In this document: positions 33,268 through 43,261 of the stretch, in pieces
Position numbering within the stretch: position 1 is the first letter of the stretch
How the letters are laid out: every line of letters starts with the position of its first letter
Assembly: GCF_029210375.1 (NCBI RefSeq)
Contig: NZ_JARGER010000037.1
Span: 293,342 to 357,341 of the forward strand
Direction of reading: 5' to 3'
Source of the DNA: Nocardioides sp. YIM 152315
GTDB lineage: Bacteria; Actinomycetota; Actinomycetes; Propionibacteriales; Nocardioidaceae
Length of the DNA: 64,000 nucleotides
Position numbers and translations under genes: made by a program
Notes under the pieces: generated by a model
Database searches by the model: none
The model's input: the letters and a program-made list of their open reading frames with translations, nothing else
What the model was told of the DNA's origin: nothing

Positions 33268-34794
33268 TTGGACGAGGAGGAGTTCGCCACCGCCGATGCC
33301 ACCGCGCTGGCCGGTTCGGTGCGCGACGGTGCGGTTTCGGCGACCGAGCTGGTGGACCTGGCGGCCGCCGCGATGGAGCGGCTCAACCCGTTGATCAACG
33401 CGGTCACCTACGAGTGCCTGGACCAGGCCCGCGCGGAGAGCAGGGGCGAGCTGTCCGGCCCGTTCGCCGGGGTGCCGATCCTGCTCAAGGACCTCGGCGC
33501 CGCGGTCGCGGGGCACCCCGACCACCAGGGCAATCCGACCCTGGCGGCGGCCGGGCGCCGGCACCAGGGCGACTCGTGGCTGGTGCAGCGCCTCCGCGCC
33601 GCGGGCTTCCTGGTGGTCGGTCGCACCAACGTGCCCGAGCTGGGACTGTGCTCGGACTCCCAGAACGCCGCCTTCGGGGTGACCCGCAACCCGTGGCACC
33701 TGGCGCGCACGCCGTCCGGGTCGTCGGGTGGGTCGGCGGCGGCGGTGAGCAGCGGCATGGTCCCGCTCGCCCACGGCAACGACGGCGGCGGCTCTATCCG
33801 GATGCCGGCGGCCCAATGCGGCCTGGTCGGGCACAAGGCGAGCCGGGGGCTGGTGAGCGACGGACCCGGTGAGGCCGACAGCCTGTTCGGGCACGCGGTC
33901 CAGGGCTTCCTGACCCGGAGCGTACGCGACACGGCGGCGGTGCTCGACCTGGTGGCGGGTCCCGGTGTCGGCGACCCGGTGGTCGCGCCGCGGCGGCGGC
34001 CCAGCCTGGTGGAGGCACTCGGCGAGACCGCTCCGCTCCGGGTCGGTTACGTCGCGCAGACTCCGGAGGCGAGCGCCTGGTCGGTGGACCCCGCGGTCGC
34101 CGTCGCCGTCCACGAGACGGTCGGGGTGCTGCGCGGTCTCGGTCACGAGGTGGTCGAGAGCCACCCGGGCGTGATGTTCGACCCCACCTACTGGGAGCGC
34201 TGGTTCGACCTGCTGAGCCCGGCCGTGGCGCTCGCGGTCGAGGACCTCGAGGAGACCGCGCGCGGGACGGACGGGACCGAATGGCACGACGTGGTGACGG
34301 AGCACTGGGCCCGCCGAGGTCGCGAGATCAGCGCCGCCGACCACACCCGCGCGCTGCTGTGGCTCGACCGGTTCCGCCGCGACATGGCGACCTGGTGGGC
34401 CGACGGCTTCGACGTCCTGCTCTCCCCGGTGACCGTGCAGCTCCCGCTCGAGCTCGGCTCCTTCTGGTCCTACCCCGAGGGCGTGGTCGACAGCGTCCAC
34501 ATGCTGCAGTTCACGCCGCAGTTCAACAGCACGGGCGCACCGGCGGTCTCCGTCCCGGCGACCTGGACCGACGAGGGTCTGCCGGTCGGCGTGCAGCTCG
34601 CTGGCAGGTACGGCGAGGACCACGTCGTGCTGCGCCTCGCGGCCCAACTGGAGGCGGCCCGGCCCTGGGCGCACCGCTACCCCGCGCGCTCCTCGGTCGG
34701 CGTCCCGGCCGAGCGGCGCCCCGGGCCGGGCGCGGAGCACGCCTACCAGGGGCCGTTCCGGTCCCGGTCGCCGGAGGAGGTGGCACAACGATGA
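33268..34794 (+). CDS. Amidase-signature enzyme (NylA-like) 1
   Basis: A 508-aa amidase with the Ser-cisSer-Lys triad: Lys74 in ILLKDLG, Ser152 in SGSSGG and Ser176 in GGGSIRMP. Spacing equals that of 6-aminohexanoate-cyclic-dimer hydrolase NylA (Lys72, Ser150, Ser174, from memory), and RNPWHL and the C-terminal PQFNSTGAP region also resemble it. The start is TTG 33268 with AGGAG 6 nt upstream; no ATG lies nearby. The gene heads the plus-strand operon and overlaps the racemase-family gene (ATGA). Amide substrate unknown. Confidence 0.9.
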   Translation: MDEEEFATADATALAGSVRDGAVSATELVDLAAAAMERLNPLINAVTYECLDQARAESRGELSGPFAGVPILLKDLGAAVAGHPDHQGNPTLAAAGRRHQGDSWLVQRLRAAGFLVVGRTNVPELGLCSDSQNAAFGVTRNPWHLARTPSGSSGGSAAAVSSGMVPLAHGNDGGGSIRMPAAQCGLVGHKASRGLVSDGPGEADSLFGHAVQGFLTRSVRDTAAVLDLVAGPGVGDPVVAPRRRPSLVEALGETAPLRVGYVAQTPEASAWSVDPAVAVAVHETVGVLRGLGHEVVESHPGVMFDPTYWERWFDLLSPAVALAVEDLEETARGTDGTEWHDVVTEHWARRGREISAADHTRALLWLDRFRRDMATWWADGFDVLLSPVTVQLPLELGSFWSYPEGVVDSVHMLQFTPQFNSTGAPAVSVPATWTDEGLPVGVQLAGRYGEDHVVLRLAAQLEAARPWAHRYPARSSVGVPAERRPGPGAEHAYQGPFRSRSPEEVAQR

Positions 34795-35549
34795 GCCAGG
34801 GCTTCGGCACCCGGGCGCGGGTCGGCCACCTCTATCCCTCTGGCGGGCTCTGCGACTACGAGATCCAGATGATGGCGCCCGAGGGGGTCCAGTTCGTCAC
34901 CACCCGGGTGCCGTTCCGACGCACCGGGGTCGCCGACGACCTGCGGTTCGCCGAGCACGTCGGCGCCCAGAGCGAGCTCCTCGCCGACGCCGCGGTCGAG
35001 CTGGTCGCGGTCAACTGCACGGCGGCGACCATGCTCGCCGGGCCGGAGCGGATCCGTGAGGTGGTGGCCGAGCACGCCGGCGTACCTGCCGTCACGACGA
35101 TCGAGGCGGTGCTGGGGGCGCTCGAGCATCTCGACGTCCGTCGCGTCGCCCTGGTCACGCCGTACCTCCCCGAGGTCGTGGAGGCCGAGTCGGCCTACCT
35201 GGCCGACCACGGGGTCGACGTGGTCGAGGTCGGCGGTCGCCCGTGCGGCACCCCCGTCGAGCAGGGCGAGATCCCGCCGCAGGCGTGGGTCGACACCGTC
35301 GCCGGCCTCTGGTTGGACGGCGTGGACGCGGTGCTGCTCAGCTGCGCGGGGGTGCAGGTGGCGCCGGTGATCGACGAGATCGAGCGGCGCACCGGGCGGC
35401 CGCTCGTGACCAGCAACCAGGCCCTGCTGTGGTGGGTGCTGCGTGCCCTGGGACTGCCCGAGGAGGCGCCCGGATATGGCACCCTTCTCTCACGTGACGC
35501 CGAGCGGCGGTCGCTGACCGTGGAGAGCGAAGACGACCACCATGTCTAA
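34791..35549 (+). CDS. Asp/Glu racemase superfamily enzyme (maleate isomerase/arylmalonate decarboxylase-like)
   Basis: 252 aa. The two halves of the fold each carry a cysteine at the expected site: Cys76 in VAVNCTAAT and Cys185 in VLLSCAGVQ. Two cysteines point to racemase or maleate cis-trans isomerase chemistry rather than arylmalonate decarboxylase, which keeps one. It follows an amidase with ATGA overlap, so an amide hydrolysis product such as a maleamate or malonate-type acid would be a logical substrate. The exact reaction is open. Confidence 0.85.
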   Translation: MSQGFGTRARVGHLYPSGGLCDYEIQMMAPEGVQFVTTRVPFRRTGVADDLRFAEHVGAQSELLADAAVELVAVNCTAATMLAGPERIREVVAEHAGVPAVTTIEAVLGALEHLDVRRVALVTPYLPEVVEAESAYLADHGVDVVEVGGRPCGTPVEQGEIPPQAWVDTVAGLWLDGVDAVLLSCAGVQVAPVIDEIERRTGRPLVTSNQALLWWVLRALGLPEEAPGYGTLLSRDAERRSLTVESEDDHHV

Positions 35550-36234
35550 GTCAACAGGGACGAAGGGCCGCAACGGCTCTCGCATGCTGACGACAGAAGC
35601 CATCGTGGAGATGGCCGTGCGGATCTGTGACAGCGAGCGCATCGACTCACTCACCATCCGCCGACTCGCGTCCGAGCTCGGCGTCGGCCCGATGACCCTC
35701 TACAGCTACTTCCGCAGCAAGGAGGAGATCCTCGACGGCGTCGCCGACCACGTGCTCGGCAACTTCCAGGTGCCGGAGGTCGAGGGCCACGACGCCGCGG
35801 AGACGATCCGCTCGCTCGCGCACGCGCTGCTCGGCATGATGCGCCGGCACCCGAGCGTCGTCTACCTGATGGCCAGCCGGACGACCACGAGCGCGAAGTC
35901 GATGAAGGGCGCGATGGACGATGTCATCGGCTGCCTGCGGGCGGCCGGCTTCGACGACGACGCGGCGGTCCGCGTATACGCCGCGCTGATGATCTACGCG
36001 CTCGGCTTCGCGAGCTACCAGCTGCCCCGGCAGTGGGGCCTCGGCGGCGACGAGGCCGCCGAGCTGCGCCGCCAGCGCACCCACTTCTACGCCTCGTTGC
36101 CGCGCGACGAGTTCCCCAACCTGGTGGACCTGAGCCCGATGGTCACCACGATGGCCTCCGACGAGCAGTTCGAGTTCGGTCTCGACGCACTGGTCGCCGG
36201 CCTGCGCTCGACCGTCGGTGGGCCGCTGACCTGA
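35542..36234 (+). CDS. TetR-family transcriptional regulator
   Basis: A 230-aa regulator. The helix-turn-helix is at about residues 38-58 ([21 protein letters not shown]), followed by a TetR C-terminal ligand domain with a [20 protein letters not shown] segment. The gene overlaps the preceding stop by 8 bp and is therefore part of the amidase/racemase operon. Likely targets are the divergent region at 33143-33267 and possibly the promoter at 39563. The 206 bp after it (36235-36440) hold nothing I recognise. Confidence 0.92.
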   Translation: MSKSTGTKGRNGSRMLTTEAIVEMAVRICDSERIDSLTIRRLASELGVGPMTLYSYFRSKEEILDGVADHVLGNFQVPEVEGHDAAETIRSLAHALLGMMRRHPSVVYLMASRTTTSAKSMKGAMDDVIGCLRAAGFDDDAAVRVYAALMIYALGFASYQLPRQWGLGGDEAAELRRQRTHFYASLPRDEFPNLVDLSPMVTTMASDEQFEFGLDALVAGLRSTVGGPLT

Positions 36235-36440
36235 ACCGGCGCGGGCGATACCTCGGCCGCAGGTCCGCCCGCCAGTCCTGTTCCGTGTCCCGGCCCGCGA
36301 CCCGCCCTGGGTCCACTGAGCGAAACGGTGGCGGGGACAGGCGTCCTCGCGACGGTGTCTGCTGCGCTGCGTCTGCGGCACCGCGCTGCCGACCCCGACA
36401 GCGCCGATGGCGCGCGACCCCGTAGGAGCCGTGACCACAG

Positions 36441-37895
36441 ATGAGCCTCGCGACCGAGACCGCCGAGCTGGACGCCACCGAGCAGGCCGCCCTGGTGCGG
36501 AGCGGCGAGGTGACGCCGCGCGAGCTCGTCGAGGCCGCGATCGAGCGCATCGAGGCGCTCGACGGCACCATCAACTCCGTCGTCCACCGGCGCTTCGAGC
36601 GGGCCCTCGCCGAGGCGGACGGCCCGCTGCCCGACGGACCCTTCCGCGGCGTGCCCACGCTGCTCAAGGACCTCGGCAACCCGATGGACGGCGAGCCGCA
36701 CCACATGGGGAACGAGCTGCTGAAGCGGATCGGGCGCACCGCCGACGAGGACAGCGCACTGACCCGCTCGATCCGCGAGTCGGGGTTCGTCGTGCTCGGG
36801 CGCACGAACGTGCCCGAGTTCGGCCTGGTGTGCACGACCGAGCCGGCGGCGTACGGCGCGACCCGGAACCCCTGGAGCCTCGACCGGTCACCGGGCGGCT
36901 CGTCCGGCGGTGCGGCTGCTGCCGTCGCCGCGGGGATGGTGCCGATGGCTCAGGGCACTGACGGCGGCGGCTCGATCCGGATGCCCGCCTCGCACTGCGG
37001 ACTGCTCGGGATCAAGCCGACCCGTGGCCGGATCAGCATGTCGCCGGGCGGCGACGGCATGGAGGGCCACACGACCAACGGCTTCCTGACCCAGACGGTG
37101 CGCGACGCCGCGGCCGGCCTGGACCTCGCGGCGGGCTACCGGCCCGGGGACGCGTTCGTCCCGCCGCCGCCCGCCCTCCTTTACGCCCAGCTCGCCACCC
37201 AGGCGCCGCCCCGGTTGCGGATCGGGCTGCTCGACCTAGCGGAGGTGAACGGGTATCCCGTGGACGACGACGTCCGCGCCGCCACCCGGGCCGGCGCAGA
37301 GCTGATCGCCTCGCTCGGCCACGAGGTCGAGGAGGCCTACCCCGAGGCGCTGCTCGACCCTGAGTACCTCCAGCGCTGGCAGCAGCTGCTGAGCCCCAGC
37401 GTCTCCGCGCTCTTCGAGGAGCTCGAGCGTCTGGCCGGCCGTCCCGTGGCACGGGACGAGGCCGAGGAGATGGCCTGGTGGTGGCGCGACGAGGGCGCCG
37501 CGCTCACGGCCACCCAGCACTCCCAGAACCAGGCGTGGCGCGACGCCTTCACCCGCCGGATGGGGGCGTGGTGGGCCGGCGGCTTCGACCTCCTCCTCTC
37601 CCCGGTCCTGCCGCACGCCGCGACGCCACTCGGCCTCTTCGGACGGGAGGACGGGCTGCGGCGGTCAGTCGACATCTTGTGCTTCACCCCGCAGTTCAAC
37701 ACCACCGGACAGCCGGCGATGTCGGTCCCGCTCGGGATCAGTCCCGACGGGCTGCCGGTCGGGCTGCACGTCGGCGCGGCGTACGGTCGCGAGGACCTAT
37801 TGCTCCAGCTCGCCGCGCAGCTCGAGCAGGCCGCGCCCTGGGCGGACCGCCGCCCACCCGTGCATGCGGTGACAAGCGGGCGGGTGGACGCCTGA
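36441..37895 (+). CDS. Amidase-signature enzyme (NylA-like) 2
   Basis: 484 aa with Lys76 (TLLKDLG), Ser154 (GGSSGG) and Ser178 (GGGSIRMP), the same 78/24 spacing as NylA. It shows further resemblance to that enzyme in [29 protein letters not shown] and [22 protein letters not shown]. It hydrolyses an amide bond in the cytoplasm. Its stop overlaps the next amidase start (TGATG), so the two are probably made together. Resemblance alone does not prove activity on nylon oligomers. Confidence 0.91.
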   Translation: MSLATETAELDATEQAALVRSGEVTPRELVEAAIERIEALDGTINSVVHRRFERALAEADGPLPDGPFRGVPTLLKDLGNPMDGEPHHMGNELLKRIGRTADEDSALTRSIRESGFVVLGRTNVPEFGLVCTTEPAAYGATRNPWSLDRSPGGSSGGAAAAVAAGMVPMAQGTDGGGSIRMPASHCGLLGIKPTRGRISMSPGGDGMEGHTTNGFLTQTVRDAAAGLDLAAGYRPGDAFVPPPPALLYAQLATQAPPRLRIGLLDLAEVNGYPVDDDVRAATRAGAELIASLGHEVEEAYPEALLDPEYLQRWQQLLSPSVSALFEELERLAGRPVARDEAEEMAWWWRDEGAALTATQHSQNQAWRDAFTRRMGAWWAGGFDLLLSPVLPHAATPLGLFGREDGLRRSVDILCFTPQFNTTGQPAMSVPLGISPDGLPVGLHVGAAYGREDLLLQLAAQLEQAAPWADRRPPVHAVTSGRVDA

Positions 37896-39331
37896 TGGAG
37901 CCGACGATCGAGGAATGGGCGAAGCGGCTGCGCGAGCGGGAGCTGTCGGCCGTCGAGCTGTGCCGGCACTACCTGGGCCGGCTCGACGACGCTGCGCACC
38001 TGAACGCGGTCGTGGCGCGCGACGACGAGGCGGCGCTGGTGGCCGCGGCCGAGGCCGACGCACGCCGGAGCGCCGGCGAGGACGGTCCGCTGCTGGGGAT
38101 CCCGATCACCGTCAAGGACGCGCTCGACGCGGTGGGCATGCCGTGCCGGAGCGGGTCGCTGGCCCGCCTCGACGATCCGGTCCGCGACGCCGAGGTGGTC
38201 CGCCGGGTCAAGGACGCCGGCGCCGTCGTCGTGGGCAAGACCAACATGCCCGAGATCGGGCTCTCCTACGAGACCGACAACCGGGTCTACGGCCGGACCG
38301 ACCACCCGTTCGACCCGACCCGGACGCCCGGCGGCTCGAGCGGTGGCGAGGGCGCCATCCTCGGCGCCGACGCGTCGCCGATCGGCATCGGCACCGACGG
38401 CGGCGGCTCGATCCGGGTGCCGTCCGCATTCTGCGGCCTCTTCGGGCTGCGCCCGACCACCGGCCGGGTGCCGACGACCGGCGCCTGGCCTCCCGGCCGC
38501 GCCGGCAGCATGTTCGACCTGACCTGCGTCGGGCCGATGGGCCGCAGCAAAGCGGATATCGCCGCGTTGCTCCGGGTGCTGGCGGGCCCGGACCTGGTCG
38601 ACCCGTTCGTGCCACCGGTGCCGCTCGGCGACCCGGCGGCGGTGGACGTGACAAGGCTCCGCGTCGGCTGGTACGTCGACGACGGGATCGCCGCGCCGCT
38701 GCCCGTCGTCCGCGCGGCGGTCGAGTCCGCCGCGACGGCGATGGAGCGGGCCGGCGCCGCGGTCGCCGAGGTGCGTCCCCCGGACGCCGTACGACGGGCC
38801 ACCGAACTGTTCTTCCGGGCCACCGCCGCGGATGGTGGGGACGGCATCCTCGGCCTGGTCGGCGACCGGCCCGAGGACCACGTGCCGCAGTTCATGGACC
38901 TGGTGCTGAACCCGCCGTACGGCGGCTCGACGAGCGCCGTCGACTACTTCGGGGTCCTGCAGGCGATGTTCGACCTACGCGCCGACGTACGCCGTTGGAT
39001 GAGCGGGTACGACGTGGTGCTGGTACCGGTCTGCGCCGGGCCGGCGCCACGGCACGGTGAGCCGCCGGCCGGGGTGCCCCGAGAGCGCTACCTGCGCTAC
39101 GAGTCGTTCAACTACACCCACACCTATAGCGTGGCCGGCCTCCCCGCCGGTGCGGCTCCCGTCGCCGTCGCCGACGGGTTGCCCATCGGCGTCCAGGTGG
39201 TCGGGCCGGCCTGGCGCGAGGACCTCGTCCTGGCGGCCCTGGGCGTGCTCGAGAGCGCCTTCGGGGGATTCGCCCTCACCGACGGGCTGCGGCCCGCGGT
39301 GGCATCGGCGGCCGATCGCGCCGGCGCGTGA
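37895..39331 (+). CDS. Amidase-signature enzyme 3
   Basis: 478 aa with Lys74 (ITVKDAL), Ser148 (GGSSGG) and Ser172 (GGGSIRVP). It belongs to a different branch of the amidase-signature family from the other three in the window (a GIPITVKDALDAVGMPC entry loop and a longer C-terminal half without the NylA-like ending). ATG 37895 overlaps the previous stop. The open frame that extends upstream is a shadow of amidase 2. A hairpin follows 20 bp after its stop. Confidence 0.9.
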   Translation: MEPTIEEWAKRLRERELSAVELCRHYLGRLDDAAHLNAVVARDDEAALVAAAEADARRSAGEDGPLLGIPITVKDALDAVGMPCRSGSLARLDDPVRDAEVVRRVKDAGAVVVGKTNMPEIGLSYETDNRVYGRTDHPFDPTRTPGGSSGGEGAILGADASPIGIGTDGGGSIRVPSAFCGLFGLRPTTGRVPTTGAWPPGRAGSMFDLTCVGPMGRSKADIAALLRVLAGPDLVDPFVPPVPLGDPAAVDVTRLRVGWYVDDGIAAPLPVVRAAVESAATAMERAGAAVAEVRPPDAVRRATELFFRATAADGGDGILGLVGDRPEDHVPQFMDLVLNPPYGGSTSAVDYFGVLQAMFDLRADVRRWMSGYDVVLVPVCAGPAPRHGEPPAGVPRERYLRYESFNYTHTYSVAGLPAGAAPVAVADGLPIGVQVVGPAWREDLVLAALGVLESAFGGFALTDGLRPAVASAADRAGA

Positions 39332-39350
39332 CGACTCACGCAGCGTGCCG

Positions 39351-39367
39351 GTCCCGCGACGCGGGAC
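39351..39367 (+). terminator. Stem-loop after amidase 3
   Basis: GTCCCGC pairs with GCGGGAC around a 3-nt loop, 20 bp past the stop codon. There is no T run directly after it, but a weaker CCCA/TGGG stem followed by CTTTTT lies at 39500-39521. One of the two may end the amidase transcript. Confidence 0.45.
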
Positions 39368-39722
39368 AGCCACTTCCGTCGTGGACAGGTTGCGCAGCAT
39401 CGTGTGCGCACGGTCACAGTCGATGGTCGACGTGCCCAGCCGGAGCCTTCGGTCCGGGCCGGCGAGGACCTCTCCCGACGGGGCCGCTGAAGCTGAGAAC
39501 CCACTCGGAGATGGGCTTTTTCGAACGTCATCAAGACGTAACAGATGAGAAGGGAAGAGGCCTTGACCCGGAGTCCGTACTGCGTACGATACGTAGAACG
39601 ATTCAGGGGCCGGTCGGCCTCGGGGAGGGATCGGTGCCGTGTGGCGGCACTCCACCCGACCGTCGTCGTCCGGACCAGCGCCCCGCTCGCGCGACCGTCC
39701 CGATCGGCAGGAGCTCACTGAC
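39368..39722 (+). other. Intergenic region before the ABC transporter
   Basis: No coding frame here looks real. The stretch contains the weak second stem at 39500-39521, a less GC-rich patch at 39510-39600, the promoter and inverted repeat listed separately, and a GGCAGGAG ribosome site (39708-39715) for the permease gene. Confidence 0.6.
39563..39596 (+). promoter_or_regulatory. Promoter with overlapping inverted repeat before the ABC operon
   Basis: TTGACC (39563-39568) and TACGAT (39585-39590) are spaced 16 bp apart and form the best sigma-70-type promoter I see in the block. The -10 lies inside an imperfect 17-bp inverted repeat, CTGCGTA-CGA-TACGTAG (39580-39596, six of seven arm bases match). 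A repressor bound there would block polymerase. It should drive the operon from 39723 onward. Confidence 0.55.
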
Positions 39723-40742
39723 ATGACCGACGTCGCACCAGGGGCCATGGGCTCGATCCGTGTGGGTCGCACCCGTCGAGTGGCGGGTCTGCCGCCCTTG
39801 CTGACCTTCATCATCTGGCGCATGCTGCGCGGGCTCGGCGTGCTCTTCGCCCTCTCGCTGCTCGCCTTCGCGCTCGTGCACATGCTGCCGGGCAGCCCGG
39901 TCGACACCCTGGCCGGCCCCTACAGCGACGCCGCGACCCGGGCCCAGCTCACCGAGGACCTCGGGCTCAACGAGCCGCTGCCGGTCCAGTACGTCACCTG
40001 GCTGGGCAACATGCTGCACGGCGACCTCGGCACCTCGGTGTTCAACGGCCTCCCGGTCAGCGAGCTGATCGGCGAGCGGTTGCCCAACACCTTCGAGTTG
40101 GCCATCTTCGCCACCCTCATCTCGATCGCCTGGGGCGTGCCAGCCGGGGCGATCGCGGCGCTGCGCCGCGGCCGCGCCTTCGACGTGACCGCCCGCTCGG
40201 CCACGTTCGCGGGCCTGGCGATCCCGGTGTTCGTCTTCGGTGTCGGCCTGGTGCTCCTCTTCTCCGTGTTCTTCCCGAGCTGGCCGACGCTGGGCTTCGT
40301 CTCGTTCGCCGACGATCCACTCAAGAACCTCCAGACGATGATCCTGCCGAGCATCGCGCTGGGCCTGCCGCTGGGATCGACACTGTGCCGCTACATGCGC
40401 AGCTCGATGCTCGAGGTCTACGAGCAGGACTTCATCCGCACCGCGCTCGCCACCGGCAGCACCAAGCTCCAGGCGACGATGCAGCACGGCATCCGCAACG
40501 CCGCCGCACCGGTGGCGACCGTGGCCGGTCTGCAGATGGCCGCGATCGTGGGCAACTCGATCCTGATCGAGAACGTGTTCGCGATCCCGGGCATCGGCCA
40601 GCTCACGGTCACCGCGATCACCCAGCACGACTACGCCGTGGCCCAGGCCTGCATTCTCGTGCTCGGCGCCACGTTCGTGCTCCTCAACTTCATCGTCGAC
40701 CTACTCCTGCCCCTGATCGACCCGAAGATCGGACGCGACTGA
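39723..40742 (+). CDS. ABC transporter permease, dipeptide/oligopeptide type (DppB-like)
   Basis: A 339-aa inner-membrane permease with about six helices, the family N-terminus (RMLRGLGVLFALSLLAFALVHMLPG) and the EAA-loop segment where it contacts the ATPase. I start at ATG 39723 (MTDVAPGAMG) with AGGAG upstream; the earlier open frame is GC-rich leader. It overlaps the second permease by the TGATG junction. It forms the channel with the protein at 40742. Confidence 0.92.
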   Translation: MTDVAPGAMGSIRVGRTRRVAGLPPLLTFIIWRMLRGLGVLFALSLLAFALVHMLPGSPVDTLAGPYSDAATRAQLTEDLGLNEPLPVQYVTWLGNMLHGDLGTSVFNGLPVSELIGERLPNTFELAIFATLISIAWGVPAGAIAALRRGRAFDVTARSATFAGLAIPVFVFGVGLVLLFSVFFPSWPTLGFVSFADDPLKNLQTMILPSIALGLPLGSTLCRYMRSSMLEVYEQDFIRTALATGSTKLQATMQHGIRNAAAPVATVAGLQMAAIVGNSILIENVFAIPGIGQLTVTAITQHDYAVAQACILVLGATFVLLNFIVDLLLPLIDPKIGRD

Positions 40743-41605
40743 TGACCGACATCGTCGAGAGCCCCGCGACGCCGACCGCCCGCCGGGGTGGGCGCCTGTC
40801 CGCCATCCGCTCCCGCAAGGAGGTGACTGCCGGCGTCGTCATCCTGGCGGTGATGATCCTGCTGTCGCTGACGGTGCCGCTGTGGGCCGACTACACCCCC
40901 TCGCAGGTGGCCGGTCCGCCTTTCGACCCGCCCAGCAGCGCCCACTGGTTCGGCACCGACGACCTCGGTCGCGACTACCTCGTCCGGCTGCTGACCGCCG
41001 GCCGGACCTCGCTCGGGATCTCCGTCGCGGTGGCCGTCCTCGCGATGGTCGTGGGGGCCGTGATCGGCATCGCCGCCGGCCTGCGCGGCGGCTGGCTCGA
41101 CTCGATCCTGATGGCCGGCATCGACCTCGTGCTGTCCTTCCCGTCGCTGCTCCTCGCGCTCAGTGCGGTCACCGTGCTCAACCCCACCAAGACCATCCTG
41201 ATCCTGGTGCTCACGCTGATCTCGGTGCCCCAGTTCGCCCGGGTCGTCCGCACCTCCTGCATGGAGCTGCGCAGCCGGGAGTTCGTCCTCTCGGCCCGGG
41301 TCTCCGGCGTGTCCTCCGTCGCGATCGCGACCAAGCACCTGGTCCCCAACGTGCTGCCGCTGCTGACGGTCCAGTTCGCCAACACCGCGGCTATCGCGAT
41401 CCTCGTCGAGTCCTCCCTCAGCTACCTCGGCCTCGGTGTCCAGCCGCCCGAGCCCAGCTGGGGAAACATGATCTTCGCCTCCCAGAACTACATGACCGAG
41501 TGCCCCTGGCTGCCACTGGCGCCGGCCGCGGCACTGCTCTTGGCCTCCGTCGGCTGGGGCCTCATCGGTGAGGGCTTCAACGCCGGAAAACGCTCGCTCA
41601 TCTGA
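40742..41605 (+). CDS. ABC transporter permease, dipeptide/oligopeptide type (DppC-like)
   Basis: A 287-aa permease with an N-terminal cytoplasmic segment, one leading helix, the HWFGTDDLGRDYLVRLL motif typical of DppC/OppC, and a core of five more helices ending in the SSLSYLGLGVQPPEPSWGNM motif. It pairs with the DppB-like permease encoded immediately upstream. ATG 40742 is part of the TGATG overlap. Confidence 0.93.
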   Translation: MTDIVESPATPTARRGGRLSAIRSRKEVTAGVVILAVMILLSLTVPLWADYTPSQVAGPPFDPPSSAHWFGTDDLGRDYLVRLLTAGRTSLGISVAVAVLAMVVGAVIGIAAGLRGGWLDSILMAGIDLVLSFPSLLLALSAVTVLNPTKTILILVLTLISVPQFARVVRTSCMELRSREFVLSARVSGVSSVAIATKHLVPNVLPLLTVQFANTAAIAILVESSLSYLGLGVQPPEPSWGNMIFASQNYMTECPWLPLAPAAALLLASVGWGLIGEGFNAGKRSLI

Positions 41606-41673
41606 CCCCTCGGGACCGCATCACCACGAACCGTCTCCGCCCCGGCGACGGCCACAGAGAAAGGGCGCGACCC

Positions 41674-43254
41674 ATGTCGCATACTCGTAGAATCCGCCGG
41701 CTCGGCGCGATGGTCGCAGCCGCGGCGCTGGCGACCTCGCTTGCTGCCTGCGGCGGCACGTCGGGGTCCAGCGGGGACGGCCCGTCCTCGGGCGGCACCC
41801 CGCAGGCCGGTGGCACCCTCATCATCGGTGAGGACAGCCAGCCGCTGAGCGGCTTCGACCCGATCATGGCGCAGGCGTTCAACGCCAAGCGGATGGTCTC
41901 CCAGTTCTACGAGGGCCTGCTCTCCCTCGGTGAGGACGGGCAGAGTCTCGAGCCGGCGCTCGCGACCGACTGGAAGCAGACCGACGAGCTGACCTACGAG
42001 TTCACCCTCCGCGACGGCGTCAAGTTCCATGACGGCTCCGACGTGACCGCCGACGACGTGGTGTTCAGCCTCGAGCGGATCGTCGACCCCAACCAGCACT
42101 CGCCGTACGCCTCGCTCTACAACTTCAACAGCATCTCGGCTCCCGCCGACGACAAGGTCGTCATCAAGCTCTCCGCGCCGCAGGCGTCGCTGCTACACCT
42201 GCTCGCCCAGCCCTGGAGCGCCGGCATCGTCAGCAAGGCCTGGGTGCAGAGCACCGACGAGGAGGCGCAGAAGACCCAGGAGAACGGCACCGGCCCCTTC
42301 ATGCTGAAGGACTTCCGTGAGGGCTCGCTGATCAGCACCGTCCGCTTCGACGACTACTGGGACGAGGGCAAGCCCTACCTGGACGGCGTCGAGTACCGCC
42401 TGATGGCCGACGAGTCCACCCGCATGGCGGCGTTCACCTCCGGCTCCATCGACATGATGCAGGCGCGGGTGCCCAAGAACGCCCAGACGGCCGAGGCCAA
42501 GGGACTCAACGTCGGTCCGGGCTACAACCTGTCGTACTGGGTCGGCCTCAACATGGACCAGGGCCCGCTGGCCAACCCGATGGTCCGCCAGGCCATCAGC
42601 GTCGGCATCGACCGGCAGCAGCTCATCGAGATCGGCTCGCAGGGCGTCGGCGAGCTCGCCTACACCGTGCCGCCGGCCGACCCGCTGGGCGCACCGGCCA
42701 CCGAGGAGACGCCGAACTACAAGTACGACCCGGACCAGGCCAAGCAGCTGCTGGCGGAGTCGGGTGAGAGCAACATCCACCTCAAGCTGATCCTGCAGTC
42801 GGAGAACCAGAACGCGCTGCCGACGGCCCAGTTGCTGGCCGAGCAGCTCGGCAAGATCGGCATCGACCTGCAGGTCGTGCCGACGCCGTTCGCCACACTG
42901 GTGAGCAACCTGCTCTCCGGCAAGTGGGACGCCGACATGATCGTCCTCAACGCCGCCCTCAATGCCGACGCCAGCCAGTACCTCGCGCTGTGGTTCGACG
43001 AGGGCAGCACCGCGACCAAGGTCGACGACCCGAAGCTGTGGCAGATGATGGCCGACGCGATCAGCACGCAGGACGGCGACGAGGACAGGAAGGCGCGCTA
43101 CCAGGAGATCGGCGACTACATCGCCGAGAACGTCTACCAGATCGTGCCGTACGCCGCTCCGAGCGCCTATGACATGTGGGACACGGAGCTGCACGACTTC
43201 TTCGCAGACGCGACCAGCACCCGCATCTTCCTCAAGAACGCCTGGATGGGATGA
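41674..43254 (+). CDS. Peptide/opine-type ABC substrate-binding lipoprotein
   Basis: A 526-aa extracellular binding protein (SBP family 5). The signal peptide ends in the lipobox LAAC with Cys26 as lipid attachment site, followed by a Gly/Ser-rich tether. The mature part has the family motifs (PLSGFDPIMAQAF, YEFTLRDGVKFHDGSDVTADDVVFSL). It selects the ligand for the two permeases upstream. Members bind peptides, but also opines, heme or glutathione, so an amide-bearing xenobiotic is possible. Confidence 0.93.
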   Translation: MSHTRRIRRLGAMVAAAALATSLAACGGTSGSSGDGPSSGGTPQAGGTLIIGEDSQPLSGFDPIMAQAFNAKRMVSQFYEGLLSLGEDGQSLEPALATDWKQTDELTYEFTLRDGVKFHDGSDVTADDVVFSLERIVDPNQHSPYASLYNFNSISAPADDKVVIKLSAPQASLLHLLAQPWSAGIVSKAWVQSTDEEAQKTQENGTGPFMLKDFREGSLISTVRFDDYWDEGKPYLDGVEYRLMADESTRMAAFTSGSIDMMQARVPKNAQTAEAKGLNVGPGYNLSYWVGLNMDQGPLANPMVRQAISVGIDRQQLIEIGSQGVGELAYTVPPADPLGAPATEETPNYKYDPDQAKQLLAESGESNIHLKLILQSENQNALPTAQLLAEQLGKIGIDLQVVPTPFATLVSNLLSGKWDADMIVLNAALNADASQYLALWFDEGSTATKVDDPKLWQMMADAISTQDGDEDRKARYQEIGDYIAENVYQIVPYAAPSAYDMWDTELHDFFADATSTRIFLKNAWMG

Positions 43255-43261
43255 CCTACCC

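Noticed and set aside
33102..33872. Alternative plus-strand gene crossing the divergent promoter
   Set aside because: It would replace the amidase N-terminus with low-complexity sequence; the TTG start at 33268 has a ribosome site and a conserved frame.
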